Assembly: GCA_902774045.1 (NCBI GenBank)
Contig: CACYGW010000013.1
Span: 1-54,274, forward strand
DNA length: 54,274 bases
Direction: 5' to 3'
Source: an uncultured Bacteroidia bacterium
Lineage (GTDB): Bacteria; Bacteroidota; Bacteroidia; Bacteroidales; UBA932
In this document: in pieces, positions 9,080 through 18,575 of the stretch
Numbering within the stretch: position 1 is the first letter of the stretch
Layout: every line of letters starts with the position of its first letter
The notes under the pieces: model-generated
Database searches by the model: none
Seen by the model: the letters and a program-made list of their open reading frames with translations, nothing else
Told to the model about the DNA's origin: nothing
Position numbers and translations under genes: made by a program

Positions 9080-9898
9080 TTAGTCTACTGAAGAGCGCTC
9101 GTGACCCGTAGTCTCGCTGCCACGGATGATTCCTCTCTTGCTGGCGCGGATGAAATTAAGGATAATGTCTCTTTCCTCGCTGGGAGGGAAACCGGCCTCT
9201 ACCTTTGTGCAGGCGTCACTGGTATTGTATCCCTGATAGTAGATGGTGTCGTAGATATCTTTAATGTTGCGGATAACCTCTGAGCTGAAGCCGCGGCGCC
9301 TTAGGCCTACGATGTTTACACCGGCATAGGAGAGGGGCTCGCGGCCGCAGAGAACGTAGGGAGGAACGTCCTTGGTTATACGGGAGCATCCGCCTACCAT
9401 TGCGTGACAGCCAATCCTGCTGAACTGGTGTGCTACAGCGCTGCCGCCAAGGATGGCCCAATCGTCAACATCGGTCTCTCCGGCGATGCCTACATAACTT
9501 ACCAGGATGCAATGCTTTCCAACCGTGCAGTCGTGGGCTACGTGGGTGTAGGACATAAGCAGGGTGTCGTCTCCAACCTTGGTGACTCCCTTTCCGGAAG
9601 CCTTGGTACCACGGTTGATGGTTGCGCACTCGCGGATGGTAACCCTGTCGCCAATCTGAACGTAGGTAACCTCACCGTCGAACTTAAGATCCTGAGGGAT
9701 GGCTCCTACTACGGCACCGGGGAAGACCTCGCACTCCTTGCCAATTGTAGTGTACTTGAAGATAGTTGCGTGAGGATGAATTATTGTTCCGTCACCGATT
9801 GTAACATCATCGTCGATAAATGCATAGGGGCCCACCGTTATGCCGTCGCCTAAAACAGCTTTTGGACTTACGCAAGCCAGGGGATGGATGGTATTCAT
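9080..9898 (-). CDS. lpxA: Acyl-ACP--UDP-N-acetylglucosamine O-acyltransferase
   Basis: LpxA performs the first step of lipid A synthesis, moving a 3-hydroxyacyl chain from ACP to UDP-GlcNAc in the cytoplasm. The 272-residue product begins with the hexapeptide-repeat left-handed helix (IHPLACVSPKAVLGDGITVG and onward). It includes the catalytic histidine segment MSYTHVAHDCTVG near residue 120. The carboxy-terminal helical part carries GLRRRGFS near 210. The last 17 residues or so (RGSETTGHERSSVD region) look like an uncharacterised tail. It lies 9 bases downstream of lpxC and 1 base upstream of the wbqC-like gene. Confidence 0.96.
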   Translation of the reverse strand: MNTIHPLACVSPKAVLGDGITVGPYAFIDDDVTIGDGTIIHPHATIFKYTTIGKECEVFPGAVVGAIPQDLKFDGEVTYVQIGDRVTIRECATINRGTKASGKGVTKVGDDTLLMSYTHVAHDCTVGKHCILVSYVGIAGETDVDDWAILGGSAVAHQFSRIGCHAMVGGCSRITKDVPPYVLCGREPLSYAGVNIVGLRRRGFSSEVIRNIKDIYDTIYYQGYNTSDACTKVEAGFPPSEERDIILNFIRASKRGIIRGSETTGHERSSVD

Positions 9899-9907
9899 AA
9901 GAAAAAT

Positions 9908-10810
9908 TTATTTGTCGGTTGCCTGCAAAATCAGTGCCGCCGCACGTGTATTTATGCCGTGTCCGGGCTTGTATCCGGTTATACGGGCATTGACTCTTAC
10001 GCCTGCCAGGGAGATGTCTCCAATCAGGTCCAGAAGCTTGTGGCGGCCACATTCGTTGGGGAAATAAAGAGAGAGATTGGTAAGGTATCCGTCGGAATTC
10101 ACGCTTATCTTCTCCTTTCCCAGTTTTGCAGCTATATTATCTACCTGCTCCTCCGTTACGGGATGCTCTACGACTACAATTGCGTTGTCTACATCACCGC
10201 CCTTGATAAGGTTGTTGGCGAAGAGGTATTCGATTTCGTGGAAGAACACAAAAGTGCGGCATACGGCAATCTGTGAGGCATAATCTACAGACTCGTCGTA
10301 AGAGGCCGTCTGGATACCCAGCACTTTTGAGCCAAAGTCTATCGTGAGGTCAAAAGAAGGCTTGTCCGCAGGGGTAATTCTAATCCAGGAACCGCTTTTC
10401 TCGTCAGAAACATAGATTTCTTCCTTAAGGTCTATGTACTGGCGCGGGGCGCTCTGATCCTGGAGACCATCGGCCAGAAAAGCCTCTGTATAAGGACGGG
10501 CGCTGCCATCAAGGATGGGCATCTCCGGGCCGTCCACGGTAATAACCGCATTATCTACTCCAACGCCGTAAAGAGCAGAGAGCACGTGCTCTACAGTCTG
10601 TACGGAAAAGTCTCCCAGCGTAAGTTTAGTGCTTCTTGCCGTGCTGGAAACGTTAGAGGCCAATGCCGGCATAAGGAAGCCATCGCTCTGGCGCTTAAAA
10701 TTAATCCCGGTACCCTCAGGCGCAGGAGAAATAGTAACACGGGAAAAAGCACCGGTATGAAGGCCTTTCCCCGTGAAAGTGTATGATTTCTTAAGCGTCT
10801 TTTGAACCAT
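9908..10810 (-). CDS. lpxC: UDP-3-O-acyl-N-acetylglucosamine deacetylase (unfused)
   Basis: LpxC is the zinc-dependent, committed step of lipid A synthesis. The zinc ligands are visible as His75 (VEHVLSAL), His257 and Asp261 (RHKLLDLIGD). The catalytic Glu74, Lys258 and His284 (GHGIN) are also in place. The protein is 300 residues long, like the stand-alone enzyme of Proteobacteria. In most Bacteroidota LpxC continues into a FabZ dehydratase domain, giving about 460 residues. Here a stop codon follows the LpxC domain directly and lpxA begins 9 bases later. No fabZ is present elsewhere in the window. Confidence 0.96.
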   Translation of the reverse strand: MVQKTLKKSYTFTGKGLHTGAFSRVTISPAPEGTGINFKRQSDGFLMPALASNVSSTARSTKLTLGDFSVQTVEHVLSALYGVGVDNAVITVDGPEMPILDGSARPYTEAFLADGLQDQSAPRQYIDLKEEIYVSDEKSGSWIRITPADKPSFDLTIDFGSKVLGIQTASYDESVDYASQIAVCRTFVFFHEIEYLFANNLIKGGDVDNAIVVVEHPVTEEQVDNIAAKLGKEKISVNSDGYLTNLSLYFPNECGRHKLLDLIGDISLAGVRVNARITGYKPGHGINTRAAALILQATDK

Positions 10811-10866
10811 CTCAACAAAAATTGGACGGCAAAGTTACATAAAAAATCAGAGAATCAAAAAAATAA

Positions 10867-11853
10867 CTACTGTCCGGCTTTTTTAAACAGAGCATAGCTC
10901 TTCATATAGTTACGAACCGGGATAACAGGCGATCCAAGAAGGGTCTGCCCGGGTTCCTTGATATTGCCTATTACACCGCCCTGGGCGCCGATAGTAGTGT
11001 TGTCTGCGATTTCCAGATGACCTGCGACACCAACCTGGCCGGCCAATATACAGTTTTTGCCAATTTTGGTAGAACCGGCTATGCCGCACAGGGCTGCCAT
11101 CACCGTATTATCCCCTACCACTACGTTGTGGGCTATCTGGCACAGGTTGTCTATCTTGACGCCGTTGCCGATGATGGTAGATTCCATCTCTGCGCGGTCT
11201 ATTGTAGTACCGGCCCCTATTTCTACGTTGTTGCCGATGATTACATTGCCAAGGTGCTCTATCTTCTCCCAGGTGCCGTCCGGCTGAGGCACATTACCGA
11301 AACCATCGGACCCAATGACAGCATTGGCGTGTACAATGACGTTATCCCCTATTATCATACCGGGATATACTACTGCGCCGGGATAGAAAATGCAGTTCTT
11401 GCCTACAACGGTGTCGTCTCCGATATATACGTTCTCATATATCTTTGTGTTGTCCCCTATCTTTGTGCGACGGCCAACATAAGAACCTGCACCAAGGTAA
11501 ACCTTCTTTCCAAACCTGGTAGAGAAGAAGCGTACTGCCCTTAAGCTGCGGAAACGTCGAGTGCGCTTTTTCTGGGCTGCGGCCCACTTAAGCAGTTCCG
11601 CTACAGCGGCATAAGCGTTTTCTACCCTGATCATAGTGGCGCTTACAGCCTCTTTGGGCTCAAAGTCCTTATTTACCAAAATAACAGAGGCCTTGCTGGT
11701 ATATACGTAATGCTCGTATTTGGGGTTGGCATAAAAAGAGAGCTTCCCGGGCTTACCGTGCTCTATCTTGGCAAAACCAGATACGACGACCTTGGGGTCT
11801 CCGTCTACAGTACCCTTTAGTAACTTGGCTAGATTCTCGGCTTTAATTTCCAT
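10867..11853 (-). CDS. lpxD: UDP-3-O-acylglucosamine N-acyltransferase
   Basis: LpxD adds the second 3-hydroxyacyl chain to the lipid A precursor. The 328-residue product has the amino-terminal uridine-binding LpxD domain ([22 protein letters not shown] near residues 40-60). It is followed by a long hexapeptide-repeat helix with the catalytic histidine in [12 protein letters not shown] and [13 protein letters not shown]. Between the two domains (about residues 92-110) lies an Arg-rich stretch with seven arginines that does not look like the family, where a GI/LxxxA motif is normal. It heads the minus-strand lpxD-lpxC-lpxA-wbqC operon and has its own promoter. Confidence 0.93.
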   Translation of the reverse strand: MEIKAENLAKLLKGTVDGDPKVVVSGFAKIEHGKPGKLSFYANPKYEHYVYTSKASVILVNKDFEPKEAVSATMIRVENAYAAVAELLKWAAAQKKRTRRFRSLRAVRFFSTRFGKKVYLGAGSYVGRRTKIGDNTKIYENVYIGDDTVVGKNCIFYPGAVVYPGMIIGDNVIVHANAVIGSDGFGNVPQPDGTWEKIEHLGNVIIGNNVEIGAGTTIDRAEMESTIIGNGVKIDNLCQIAHNVVVGDNTVMAALCGIAGSTKIGKNCILAGQVGVAGHLEIADNTTIGAQGGVIGNIKEPGQTLLGSPVIPVRNYMKSYALFKKAGQ

Positions 11854-11891
11854 TTTAAGAGGTGTTTATAGCTGTAGGTTTATAAATCGCA

Positions 11892-11923
11892 CAAATTTAC
11901 TGCTTTATTTGGATTTTCCCAAA
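11892..11923 (-). promoter_or_regulatory. Promoter of the lpxD operon
   Basis: On the minus strand TTTG (11920-11923) and TAAATTTG (11892-11899) are separated by 20 bases, a full match to the Bacteroidota promoter pattern. The predicted start lies about 30 bases upstream of lpxD. It is interleaved with the divergent rimP promoter. Confidence 0.8.
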
Positions 11924-11939
11924 TGTATGCGTATCTTTG
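11908..11939 (+). promoter_or_regulatory. Promoter of the rimP-nusA-infB operon
   Basis: TTTG (11908-11911) and TATCTTTG (11932-11939) are spaced by 20 bases. The predicted start near 11946 leaves a leader of about 55 bases before rimP. The -33 box lies between the two boxes of the opposite lpxD promoter. Confidence 0.82.
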
Positions 11940-11952
11940 CAAAGTGATATAG

Positions 11953-11976
11953 ATAGGGGCCAGGTCGGTCTCCTAT
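11953..11976 (+). promoter_or_regulatory. Hairpin in the rimP leader
   Basis: ATAGG-GGCC pairs with GGTC-CCTAT around a 5-base loop, with one bulged T and one G-T pair. It lies inside the predicted 5' leader. No long U-tract directly follows, so it is not a clear terminator. A regulatory role is only inferred. Confidence 0.4.
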
Positions 11977-12000
11977 TTTGCTTTTATAAGACTCAACGTT

Positions 12001-12426
12001 ATGACAGGCAACCAGATTATTGAAAAGATTTCAGAGGCCGTTGCAGAGCGCAATTGCTTCATCGTGGACGTTTCCGTTTCCAAGGAAAATGACGTGGAAC
12101 TCATCATAGAGTCCCAGGACGGCACGGTTCAGATGGAAGACTGCGTGGCAATAGACAAGGCCTTCCACCTTATCTGGGACCAGGACGTAGAGGATTATTC
12201 CCTTACGGTAAGTTCCGCCGGGCTGGACAGGCCCTTCAAGGTGCTGCGTCAGTATCGCAAGGCCCTTGGCAAGGAGGTTGTGGCACGGCTCAAGGGAGGG
12301 AAGAAATTTGTGGCTGTTCTGGCCGATGCTGACGAAGATTCCGTCACCTTTATTCACGGCGGACAGGAAGAGAAAGTGCCTATGGGTCAGGTTAACACCG
12401 TTGCCTACAACATCAAGTTCGAATAA
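12001..12426 (+). CDS. rimP: Ribosome maturation factor RimP
   Basis: RimP helps assemble the 30S subunit. The 141-residue product has the amino-terminal alpha/beta domain with CVAIDKAFHL (the usual C-x-x-I/L-S/D-x-x-I/L segment). The family motif DYSLTVSSAGLDRPFKVLRQY follows near residue 65; the usual form is YxLEVSSPGLDRPL, so SAG replaces SPG here. A carboxy-terminal SH3-like domain follows. It is slightly shorter than common homologues. It is first in the conserved rimP-nusA-infB operon, with nusA starting 21 bases downstream. Confidence 0.95.
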   Translation: MTGNQIIEKISEAVAERNCFIVDVSVSKENDVELIIESQDGTVQMEDCVAIDKAFHLIWDQDVEDYSLTVSSAGLDRPFKVLRQYRKALGKEVVARLKGGKKFVAVLADADEDSVTFIHGGQEEKVPMGQVNTVAYNIKFE

Positions 12427-12447
12427 TAATTAAAATTCAAGATAAAA

Positions 12448-13707
12448 ATGGCAGAAGAAAAACTGGATCTCAAAACCGCGTTCGCGATTTTCAAGGATGA
12501 GAAACACATCGACCGTCCAATAATGATGGGCGTGCTTAAAGACGTATTCATCACCCAGATTGTCAAGACCTTCGGCTCCGCCGATAATTTTGACGTCATC
12601 ATCAATGTAGATAAGGGTGACTGCGAGATTTACCAGAATCTGGATGTCGTAGAGACTGTAGAAGACCCTGTGACAGAGATTTCGCTGGAAGAACTCAAGG
12701 CCCTTGGAGAGGACGACTACGAACTTGGCGAGACCTTCACCCGCAAGGTAGAGCTCAAGGACTTTGGCCGCAGAGGTATCCTGAATATCCGCCAGAACCT
12801 TCAGGGCAGGATTATGGATATAGAGAAGGCCAACCTCTTCAACAGGTACAGCGAGAAAATCGGAGAGATTTTCACCGGAGAAATCTATCAGACCTGGGCA
12901 AAGGAAGTGCTTATCCTTGACGAGGAAGGCAACGAGCTCCGTCTCCCCCGCGCAGAGCAGATTCCCGGCGAGCGTTTCAAGAAGAACGACACCGTGAAGG
13001 CCATCATCAAGAGCGTGGAGATGAAGAACAACACTACTCCTTACATTGTGCTTTCCAGGACTTCCAACGATTTCCTTATCCGTCTCTTCGAGTCTGAGGT
13101 TCCGGAAATCTACGACGGCCTCATCACCATCAAGAAGGTGGTACGCATCCCCGGCGAGAGGGCCAAGGTTGCAGTTGAGTCTTACGATGACCGTATAGAC
13201 CCCATCGGTGCCTGCATCGGCGTAAAGGGTTCCAGAATCATCGGTATAGTAAAAGAGCTCAGAAATGAGAATATCGACGTTCTGCAATGGACTTCAAACG
13301 TGCCTCTGCTCATCCAGAGAGCGTTAAGCCCCGCAAAGGTTACCAACATAGATATGGGTTCCTCCGAGGACGACAAGATTAAGGTTTACATGAGCCCCGA
13401 AGAGGTTAAGAAGGGTATCGGTAAGGGCGGCTGCAACATCAAGCTTGCAAGCATGCTCGTAGACCGCGAGATTGAAGTCTGGAGGGAAGGTCCCGCAGAT
13501 AACGCCGCAGACGATGAGGAAGATGTATTGCTTGCAGACTTCAGCAACGAGATTGACGGCTGGATCATTGAGAAGCTTCAGGGCATAGGCCTTGACACTG
13601 CAAAGAACGTTCTGGCTCTTACTCCGGAGGATGTCGCTAAGCGCGCAGACCTTGAGGACGAGACAGTAGAAGAAGTGTTCAGGATACTTCGTTCAGAATT
13701 TGAATAA
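12448..13707 (+). CDS. nusA: Transcription elongation/termination factor NusA
   Basis: NusA binds RNA polymerase and modulates pausing, termination and antitermination. The 419-residue protein has the amino-terminal polymerase-binding domain (to about residue 130). An S1 domain (about 135-200) and KH domains follow, with the signature DPIGACIGVKGSRI near 250 and ELRNENIDVLQW after it. GIGKGGCNIKLAS near 325 belongs to the second KH domain. A short carboxy-terminal helical repeat follows. It lacks the extra acidic repeats of E. coli NusA, as is usual in this phylum. It lies between rimP and infB. Confidence 0.96.
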   Translation: MAEEKLDLKTAFAIFKDEKHIDRPIMMGVLKDVFITQIVKTFGSADNFDVIINVDKGDCEIYQNLDVVETVEDPVTEISLEELKALGEDDYELGETFTRKVELKDFGRRGILNIRQNLQGRIMDIEKANLFNRYSEKIGEIFTGEIYQTWAKEVLILDEEGNELRLPRAEQIPGERFKKNDTVKAIIKSVEMKNNTTPYIVLSRTSNDFLIRLFESEVPEIYDGLITIKKVVRIPGERAKVAVESYDDRIDPIGACIGVKGSRIIGIVKELRNENIDVLQWTSNVPLLIQRALSPAKVTNIDMGSSEDDKIKVYMSPEEVKKGIGKGGCNIKLASMLVDREIEVWREGPADNAADDEEDVLLADFSNEIDGWIIEKLQGIGLDTAKNVLALTPEDVAKRADLEDETVEEVFRILRSEFE

Positions 13708-13727
13708 AAAATAAAACAAGTTAAAAT

Positions 13728-16595
13728 ATGGCGGAAATCAGACTTAACAAACTGACTAAACAATTCAATATAGGGCTCCAGACCCTGGTCGACTTCCTTA
13801 ACGAGAAGGGAGCCGGACTGGACCTGAATCCCAATGCAAAGGTTTCGGACGAATATCTCCCTGCTCTTGAAAAGAAGTTCGGAGAGGATATGCGTGCAAA
13901 ACTGGATGCAGAGAAGGTTGACATCAAGATGAAGGAAATCATAGAGCGCAACACCCGCAAGGGCGATGAGGGCGATGATGAATTTGATGATGACAACTCT
14001 ATCATCATAAAGAATACAGGTTTGTCCGGCGGCGTACCCGCCCCTGCAGAACAGGCAAAGGAGGAAAAGAAGCCAGCCGAGGTTAAACCCGCAGAGGAAG
14101 TTAAGCCTGCAGAGGAGGTTGAGCCCGTGGTAGAAACCCATCCGGCCGCAGAGGAAACAAAACCGGCAGAGGAAGTTAAACCTGTGGAGGTAAAGCCCGC
14201 GGAGGTTAAACCCGCAGAAGAGGTTAAACCAGTGGTTGAGACCAAGCCTGTAGAGGATATTACGCCTGCAGAAGAGGTTAAGCCCGTGGTAGAAACCAAG
14301 CCGGCTGAAGAGAAAAAGCCGGAGGGAGTAAAGCCCGCAGAGATTAAGCCCGCAGAGGCCGCACCCCAGACGCAGCATTCCGCCGCTGCAGATTCTGGAG
14401 AGCCCAAGAAGGAGACTTCCCAGGGCGAGGGTGGCCTTAAGATTGTGGGTAAAGTAGACCTTTCCCAGTTCAATACCAAGAAACCAAAGAAACGCGAAAG
14501 AATAAAGGGTGGCACCCAGAAAGTGGATGTTACCAAAGAGGAGGGCGACGACCGCCACAAGAGCCACGACAAGGGCAATGGCGGCCAGAACCAGCAGGGC
14601 AAGAATAACGGCAAGGAGCAGGGCGGCAGAAAGAGAGGCCGCGAGCGCTTCAAGCCCGCTATGACAGAGGCCCAGACAGAGGAGATGCAGAAGGAAATCC
14701 AGAAGCAGGTAAAGGAGACATACGCCCGTATGAACGAGAACAAAAAAAGCAACTTCGGCGCCAAGTACCGCAAGGAAAAGAGAGAGGCGGCAAGCCAGAA
14801 GATGCAGGAAGAGTTCGAGGCAGCACAGGCAGAGAAGACCGTTCTTAAGGTAACCGAGTTCGTTACGGTTAACGACTTGGCAACCCTTATGAACAATACT
14901 CCTGTAAACCAGGTTATTACAGCCTGCTTTAACCTTGGCCTTATGGTATCCATCAACCAGAGACTTGACGCAGAAGCCCTTGTGCTTGTGGCAGAGGAAT
15001 TTGGTTATAAGGTAGAATTTGTAACTGCAGAACTCACTCAGGAGATAGAGCAGGAAGAGGATGTTCAGGACGACAGCAATCTCCAGACCAGACCTCCTAT
15101 CATTACAGTTATGGGTCACGTAGACCATGGTAAGACTTCCCTCCTGGACTATATCCGCAAGACCAACGTTATTGCCGGCGAGGCCGGAGGTATAACCCAG
15201 CACATTGGTGCATACAACGTTAAGCTGCCCGGCGGCCGCAGGATTACCTTCCTGGACACTCCCGGTCACGAGGCCTTTACCGCAATGCGTGCCCGTGGAG
15301 CCCAGCTCACAGACCTTGCAATCATCATAATCGCCGCAGACGACGCAGTGATGCCCCAGACAGTAGAGGCCATAAACCACGCCCAGGCAGCAGGCGTTCC
15401 TATGGTATTCGCCATAAACAAGATAGATAAGCCCGGTGCCCAGCCGGAGAAGATTTACCAGCAGCTTTCCCAGATGAATATCCTCACAGAGGCCTGGGGA
15501 GGTAAGTATCAGTGCCAGGAGATTTCTGCAAAGCAGGGCATCAATGTGGACAAGCTTTTGGAGAAGGTACTCCTGGAGACCGATATGATGGAACTCAAGG
15601 CAAATCCTTCCAAGCTTGCCAGCGGCGCCGTAATTGAGTCTTCGCTAGACAAGGGCCGCGGCTTCCTGGCTACCGTACTTGTACAGAACGGAACACTGCA
15701 CAAGGGCGATATGCTCATTAGCGGTTGCTACTACGGCCGCGTAAAGGCTATGCTCAACGAGCGCGGGCAGAACATCACGGAGGCCGGTCCTTCCACCCCT
15801 GTTTCTGTCCTGGGTCTTAACGGAGCCCCCAGCGCAGGAGAGAAGTTTAACGTTATGACAGACGAGAAAGAGGCCAAGGCTATTGCTAACAAGAGAGAGC
15901 AGCTTATCCGCATCCAGGGTATAAAGACCCAGAAGCATATGACTCTTGAAGAGATTGGCCGCCGAATTGCAATTGGCAACTTCAAAGAGCTCAACGTGAT
16001 TGTCAAGGGCGACGTGGACGGCTCGGTAGAGGCCCTTTCGGACTCCCTCATCAAGCTCTCTACAGAAGAGGTACACGTAAATGTTATCCACAAGGCTGTG
16101 GGTGCCATTTCAGAGTCTGATATTATGCTTGCAACCGCATCGGATGCAATTATCATCGGCTTCCAGGTACGTCCTTCGTCCGATGCCCGCAATATGGCAG
16201 AGAAAGAGGGAATCGAGATTCGTCTGTACTCCGTAATTTACGACGCCATAGAAGAGGTCAAAGACGGTATCGAAGGTATGCTTGAGCCGGAGAAGAAAGA
16301 AGAAGTTACTTCTACCGCAATTGTCAAGCAGCCGTTCAAGATACCTAAGGTGGGCACCATCGCAGGTTCCCTTGTAAAAGAGGGCAAGATGACAAAGAAC
16401 TCCAAGGTTCGCCTCATCCGCGACGGTATAGTAATCTACACCGGGGAGGTTTCATCCCTGCGCCGTGGTAAAGACGACGCCAAGGAGGTTCCTGCCGGAA
16501 TGGAGTGCGGTATTGGAATAGAGAACTACAACGACATTAAAGAAGGCGACGTTATAGAGGCCTTCCAGATTGTAGAGATTAAGAGAACTCTCTAA
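13728..16595 (+). CDS. infB: Translation initiation factor IF-2
   Basis: IF-2 is the GTPase that places initiator tRNA on the ribosome. The 955-residue protein has the IF2 amino-terminal helix, then a disordered linker. The linker (about residues 115-210) consists of imperfect repeats of the type KPAEEVKPV followed by a basic Gly/Gln/Asn-rich part. The GTPase domain starts at the P-loop GHVDHGKTS (about residue 462), with DTPGHEAF and NKIDKPG as G3 and G4. Domains II to IV follow, ending in the IVEIKRTL strand. The repeated coding sequence leaves very long open frames on the opposite strand, which I reject as genes. Confidence 0.97.
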   Translation: MAEIRLNKLTKQFNIGLQTLVDFLNEKGAGLDLNPNAKVSDEYLPALEKKFGEDMRAKLDAEKVDIKMKEIIERNTRKGDEGDDEFDDDNSIIIKNTGLSGGVPAPAEQAKEEKKPAEVKPAEEVKPAEEVEPVVETHPAAEETKPAEEVKPVEVKPAEVKPAEEVKPVVETKPVEDITPAEEVKPVVETKPAEEKKPEGVKPAEIKPAEAAPQTQHSAAADSGEPKKETSQGEGGLKIVGKVDLSQFNTKKPKKRERIKGGTQKVDVTKEEGDDRHKSHDKGNGGQNQQGKNNGKEQGGRKRGRERFKPAMTEAQTEEMQKEIQKQVKETYARMNENKKSNFGAKYRKEKREAASQKMQEEFEAAQAEKTVLKVTEFVTVNDLATLMNNTPVNQVITACFNLGLMVSINQRLDAEALVLVAEEFGYKVEFVTAELTQEIEQEEDVQDDSNLQTRPPIITVMGHVDHGKTSLLDYIRKTNVIAGEAGGITQHIGAYNVKLPGGRRITFLDTPGHEAFTAMRARGAQLTDLAIIIIAADDAVMPQTVEAINHAQAAGVPMVFAINKIDKPGAQPEKIYQQLSQMNILTEAWGGKYQCQEISAKQGINVDKLLEKVLLETDMMELKANPSKLASGAVIESSLDKGRGFLATVLVQNGTLHKGDMLISGCYYGRVKAMLNERGQNITEAGPSTPVSVLGLNGAPSAGEKFNVMTDEKEAKAIANKREQLIRIQGIKTQKHMTLEEIGRRIAIGNFKELNVIVKGDVDGSVEALSDSLIKLSTEEVHVNVIHKAVGAISESDIMLATASDAIIIGFQVRPSSDARNMAEKEGIEIRLYSVIYDAIEEVKDGIEGMLEPEKKEEVTSTAIVKQPFKIPKVGTIAGSLVKEGKMTKNSKVRLIRDGIVIYTGEVSSLRRGKDDAKEVPAGMECGIGIENYNDIKEGDVIEAFQIVEIKRTL

Positions 16596-16604
16596 GACAA
16601 TATC

Positions 16605-17786
16605 TTACTTATTATCCTTTTGCCCCTTCTTGTCCACGTAAAAAGAAACAAGGAGGGGTAAAATTATGTAAAGAATGAGTATGATGCGGCCGGGGATGGC
16701 ATTTTTGGCGGCCACGCTGCCCGGATGGGCGGCGGTTATTTCCTGTACTTCCCGGGCCGATGGTTTCGTGGGCCACGCCCATTTATCCACTATCATACCG
16801 TCATTAAGGTAAACGAAACCTCCGTTAGAGCGTACAAGCGACATCAGGGCGGCCTTGTCCGACGAATAGATGTAAGTATCGGCCACAGGTATATCCTCCC
16901 TTGGAATGTATGAATGTAGAATGAGAGGTGTTACATCCTCCGGAAGGGACTCGTTAAAAAACTGGCATACCGTTTCCCAATCCAGTTTTAAAAGGGCCCT
17001 GGGGTTATAAAGGGACATAAGCAGTACCTTTCCTTTTAAAAGCAGGGAATCTGCAGAGCCGCCGTCTTCTGTCCTTACGGGAATATAGTTCTCGGGGGCG
17101 GAAAAGTCCAGATACTCATTGGTTTCCTGCTTTACGAAGGTCCAGGTAGAATCCGGCAGATTCTCCAGCGAGAAAGACTGCTCCTCGCCTTCCTTGGAAT
17201 AAACAAAAAAGGTCTCAGACACCATATTTACAGGGTCTGTAAGGCTTACAAGCCTGTTCCCGGGGGCAAAGGAGGTAAAGTCCCACAGAGGAAGGAAGAA
17301 GATGGAGTAAAGGCCCAGCAGGAGCCCGAAGACGCCAAAGCAGGAGAATGCTACGTACTGCCTTGGCCTACCTTTTTTTAGAGCAGACAGGGGCAGGCAG
17401 GCCCCGGCAACAAGGCCGCAGAGCACTACGTTCTTGATAAAGGTGGCAAAACTGCCAAGTTCTACCACATCTCCCATACAGCCGCAGTCATCCGACGGGC
17501 TGAATATCAGGATAATAAGGGTAAGCAGAGTAAAGAAAGCCGCCAACACTATTGCTACGCGGGCCGATAGTTTCTTGAATACTCCCATAAGAAGGGCCAG
17601 GCCGGTCAGGAGCTCCAGAAGCGACAGCAGGACGCCCGCGGCAAAAGAAACCCATCCAAGAATTCCAAGGTGGAAAAAGTCCAGGTACTGAGAAACAGTA
17701 ACGGACGTTCCAAGGGGATCTATCAGCTTAAAAAGACCTGCGCAGAAAAAAACCATTCCTGCAAGTATGGCACAAAACCTTCTCAT
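16605..17786 (-). CDS. DoxX/MauE-like membrane protein with periplasmic domain
   Basis: The 393-residue product starts with four membrane helices of the DoxX/MauE type. These include the LFKLIDPLGT opening after the first helix and a CGCMG motif near residue 100, a Cys pair seen in the redox-associated MauE branch. A fifth helix lies near residue 150. A soluble part of about 190 residues, probably periplasmic, follows. A last membrane helix (IILILYIILPLLVSFYV) precedes a basic tail. Bacteroides relatives are annotated as BT_3928-family DoxX proteins without a proven role. It lies 10 bases downstream of tmk on the same strand. Confidence 0.78.
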   Translation of the reverse strand: MRRFCAILAGMVFFCAGLFKLIDPLGTSVTVSQYLDFFHLGILGWVSFAAGVLLSLLELLTGLALLMGVFKKLSARVAIVLAAFFTLLTLIILIFSPSDDCGCMGDVVELGSFATFIKNVVLCGLVAGACLPLSALKKGRPRQYVAFSCFGVFGLLLGLYSIFFLPLWDFTSFAPGNRLVSLTDPVNMVSETFFVYSKEGEEQSFSLENLPDSTWTFVKQETNEYLDFSAPENYIPVRTEDGGSADSLLLKGKVLLMSLYNPRALLKLDWETVCQFFNESLPEDVTPLILHSYIPREDIPVADTYIYSSDKAALMSLVRSNGGFVYLNDGMIVDKWAWPTKPSAREVQEITAAHPGSVAAKNAIPGRIILILYIILPLLVSFYVDKKGQKDNK

Positions 17787-17796
17787 ATCTACGGGG

Positions 17797-18483
17797 TTAA
17801 AGGTCCTTTAATACTTCGTCTACTGCCTGGCGTATCCGCCCGAAGATGACATCCTGCGAAGCCATATGGCCCTGGGAATCGGCACAATCGACCCGGATAA
17901 ACTTTTTATCCAGCGTGCATTGCCTTAGATATACCTCCCTTACGGCCTTCTGGAAGTTGATGTTTGCCTCGTGGATATCTGATGCGCCGGACAGGTAGTT
18001 CCTGTCGCTGCCGCTGCGGTGTAGCGAGAGTTTCTTTTCTACAAATTCTATGGGGACGTCCAGGAAGAGGTTAAGGTCCGGGCGGGGAAGATCGAAGTCC
18101 CCGTACTCGGTGTTGAATATCCACTGCCTCAGGGCTTCTTTTTCTTCCTCGGAGGAGATTTTGGCGCACTGGTAGGCTATGTTGGAATAGACGTATCTGT
18201 CCAGCAGCACGGGGGTGCCTTCTGCAATGCTGCGGCGCATAGCGGAGGCGGCTCCGTGACGGTCTTCTGCATATAGAAGGGCAACCAGCTGGGGATGAAC
18301 CTGTTCTACAGAGCCAAAGTCCCCGCGCAGAAAGCGGCTTATAAGGTCTCCGTAAACTGGAGCATCGTACCTTGGGAAATGGATGTACTCCACCTTGCCG
18401 CATCGCTGGGTAAGATATTGCCTAAGGAGACTTACCTGTGTGGATTTTCCGGCTCCATCGAGCCCCTCTACTACAAAAAGCAT
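17797..18483 (-). CDS. tmk: Thymidylate kinase
   Basis: Tmk phosphorylates dTMP to dTDP. The 228-residue product carries the P-loop GLDGAGKST at residues 7-15, the DRYVYSNIAYQ motif (DRY/H signature) near residue 100 and PRPDLNLFLDVP in the third core strand. The SDRNYLSGASDIHE lid region follows. It is about 20 residues longer than many homologues. The ATG at 18483 is the only sensible start because the P-loop follows directly. It is divergent from folP and probably co-transcribed with the DoxX-like gene. Confidence 0.95.
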   Translation of the reverse strand: MLFVVEGLDGAGKSTQVSLLRQYLTQRCGKVEYIHFPRYDAPVYGDLISRFLRGDFGSVEQVHPQLVALLYAEDRHGAASAMRRSIAEGTPVLLDRYVYSNIAYQCAKISSEEEKEALRQWIFNTEYGDFDLPRPDLNLFLDVPIEFVEKKLSLHRSGSDRNYLSGASDIHEANINFQKAVREVYLRQCTLDKKFIRVDCADSQGHMASQDVIFGRIRQAVDEVLKDL

Positions 18484-18522
18484 AAATAAAAAGGTTTAGT
18501 TTACAAAAATAAGTTTTGTCGC

Positions 18523-18553
18523 TTTGATTTAAAAATTTATAAGAGTATTTTTG
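18523..18553 (+). promoter_or_regulatory. Promoter of folP-purB
   Basis: TTTG (18523-18526) and TATTTTTG (18546-18553) are spaced by 19 bases in the tmk-folP divergent region. The predicted start near 18560 would give a leader of only about 16 bases to the TTG start at 18576, or about 43 to the ATG at 18603. Confidence 0.72.
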
Positions 18554-18575
18554 AAAAAATTTAAATTTTGGTCCC

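Noticed and set aside
13578..15380. Open frames of 600 and 411 codons antisense to infB
   Set aside because: They arise from the KPAEE-type repeats and codon bias of IF-2. They show low-complexity Leu/Ser/Gly composition, no domain pattern and no promoter.
16085..16093. TTATCCACA DnaA-box match within infB
   Set aside because: It is a single copy inside a coding sequence with no cluster and no AT-rich unwinding region, so it is no evidence of an origin.
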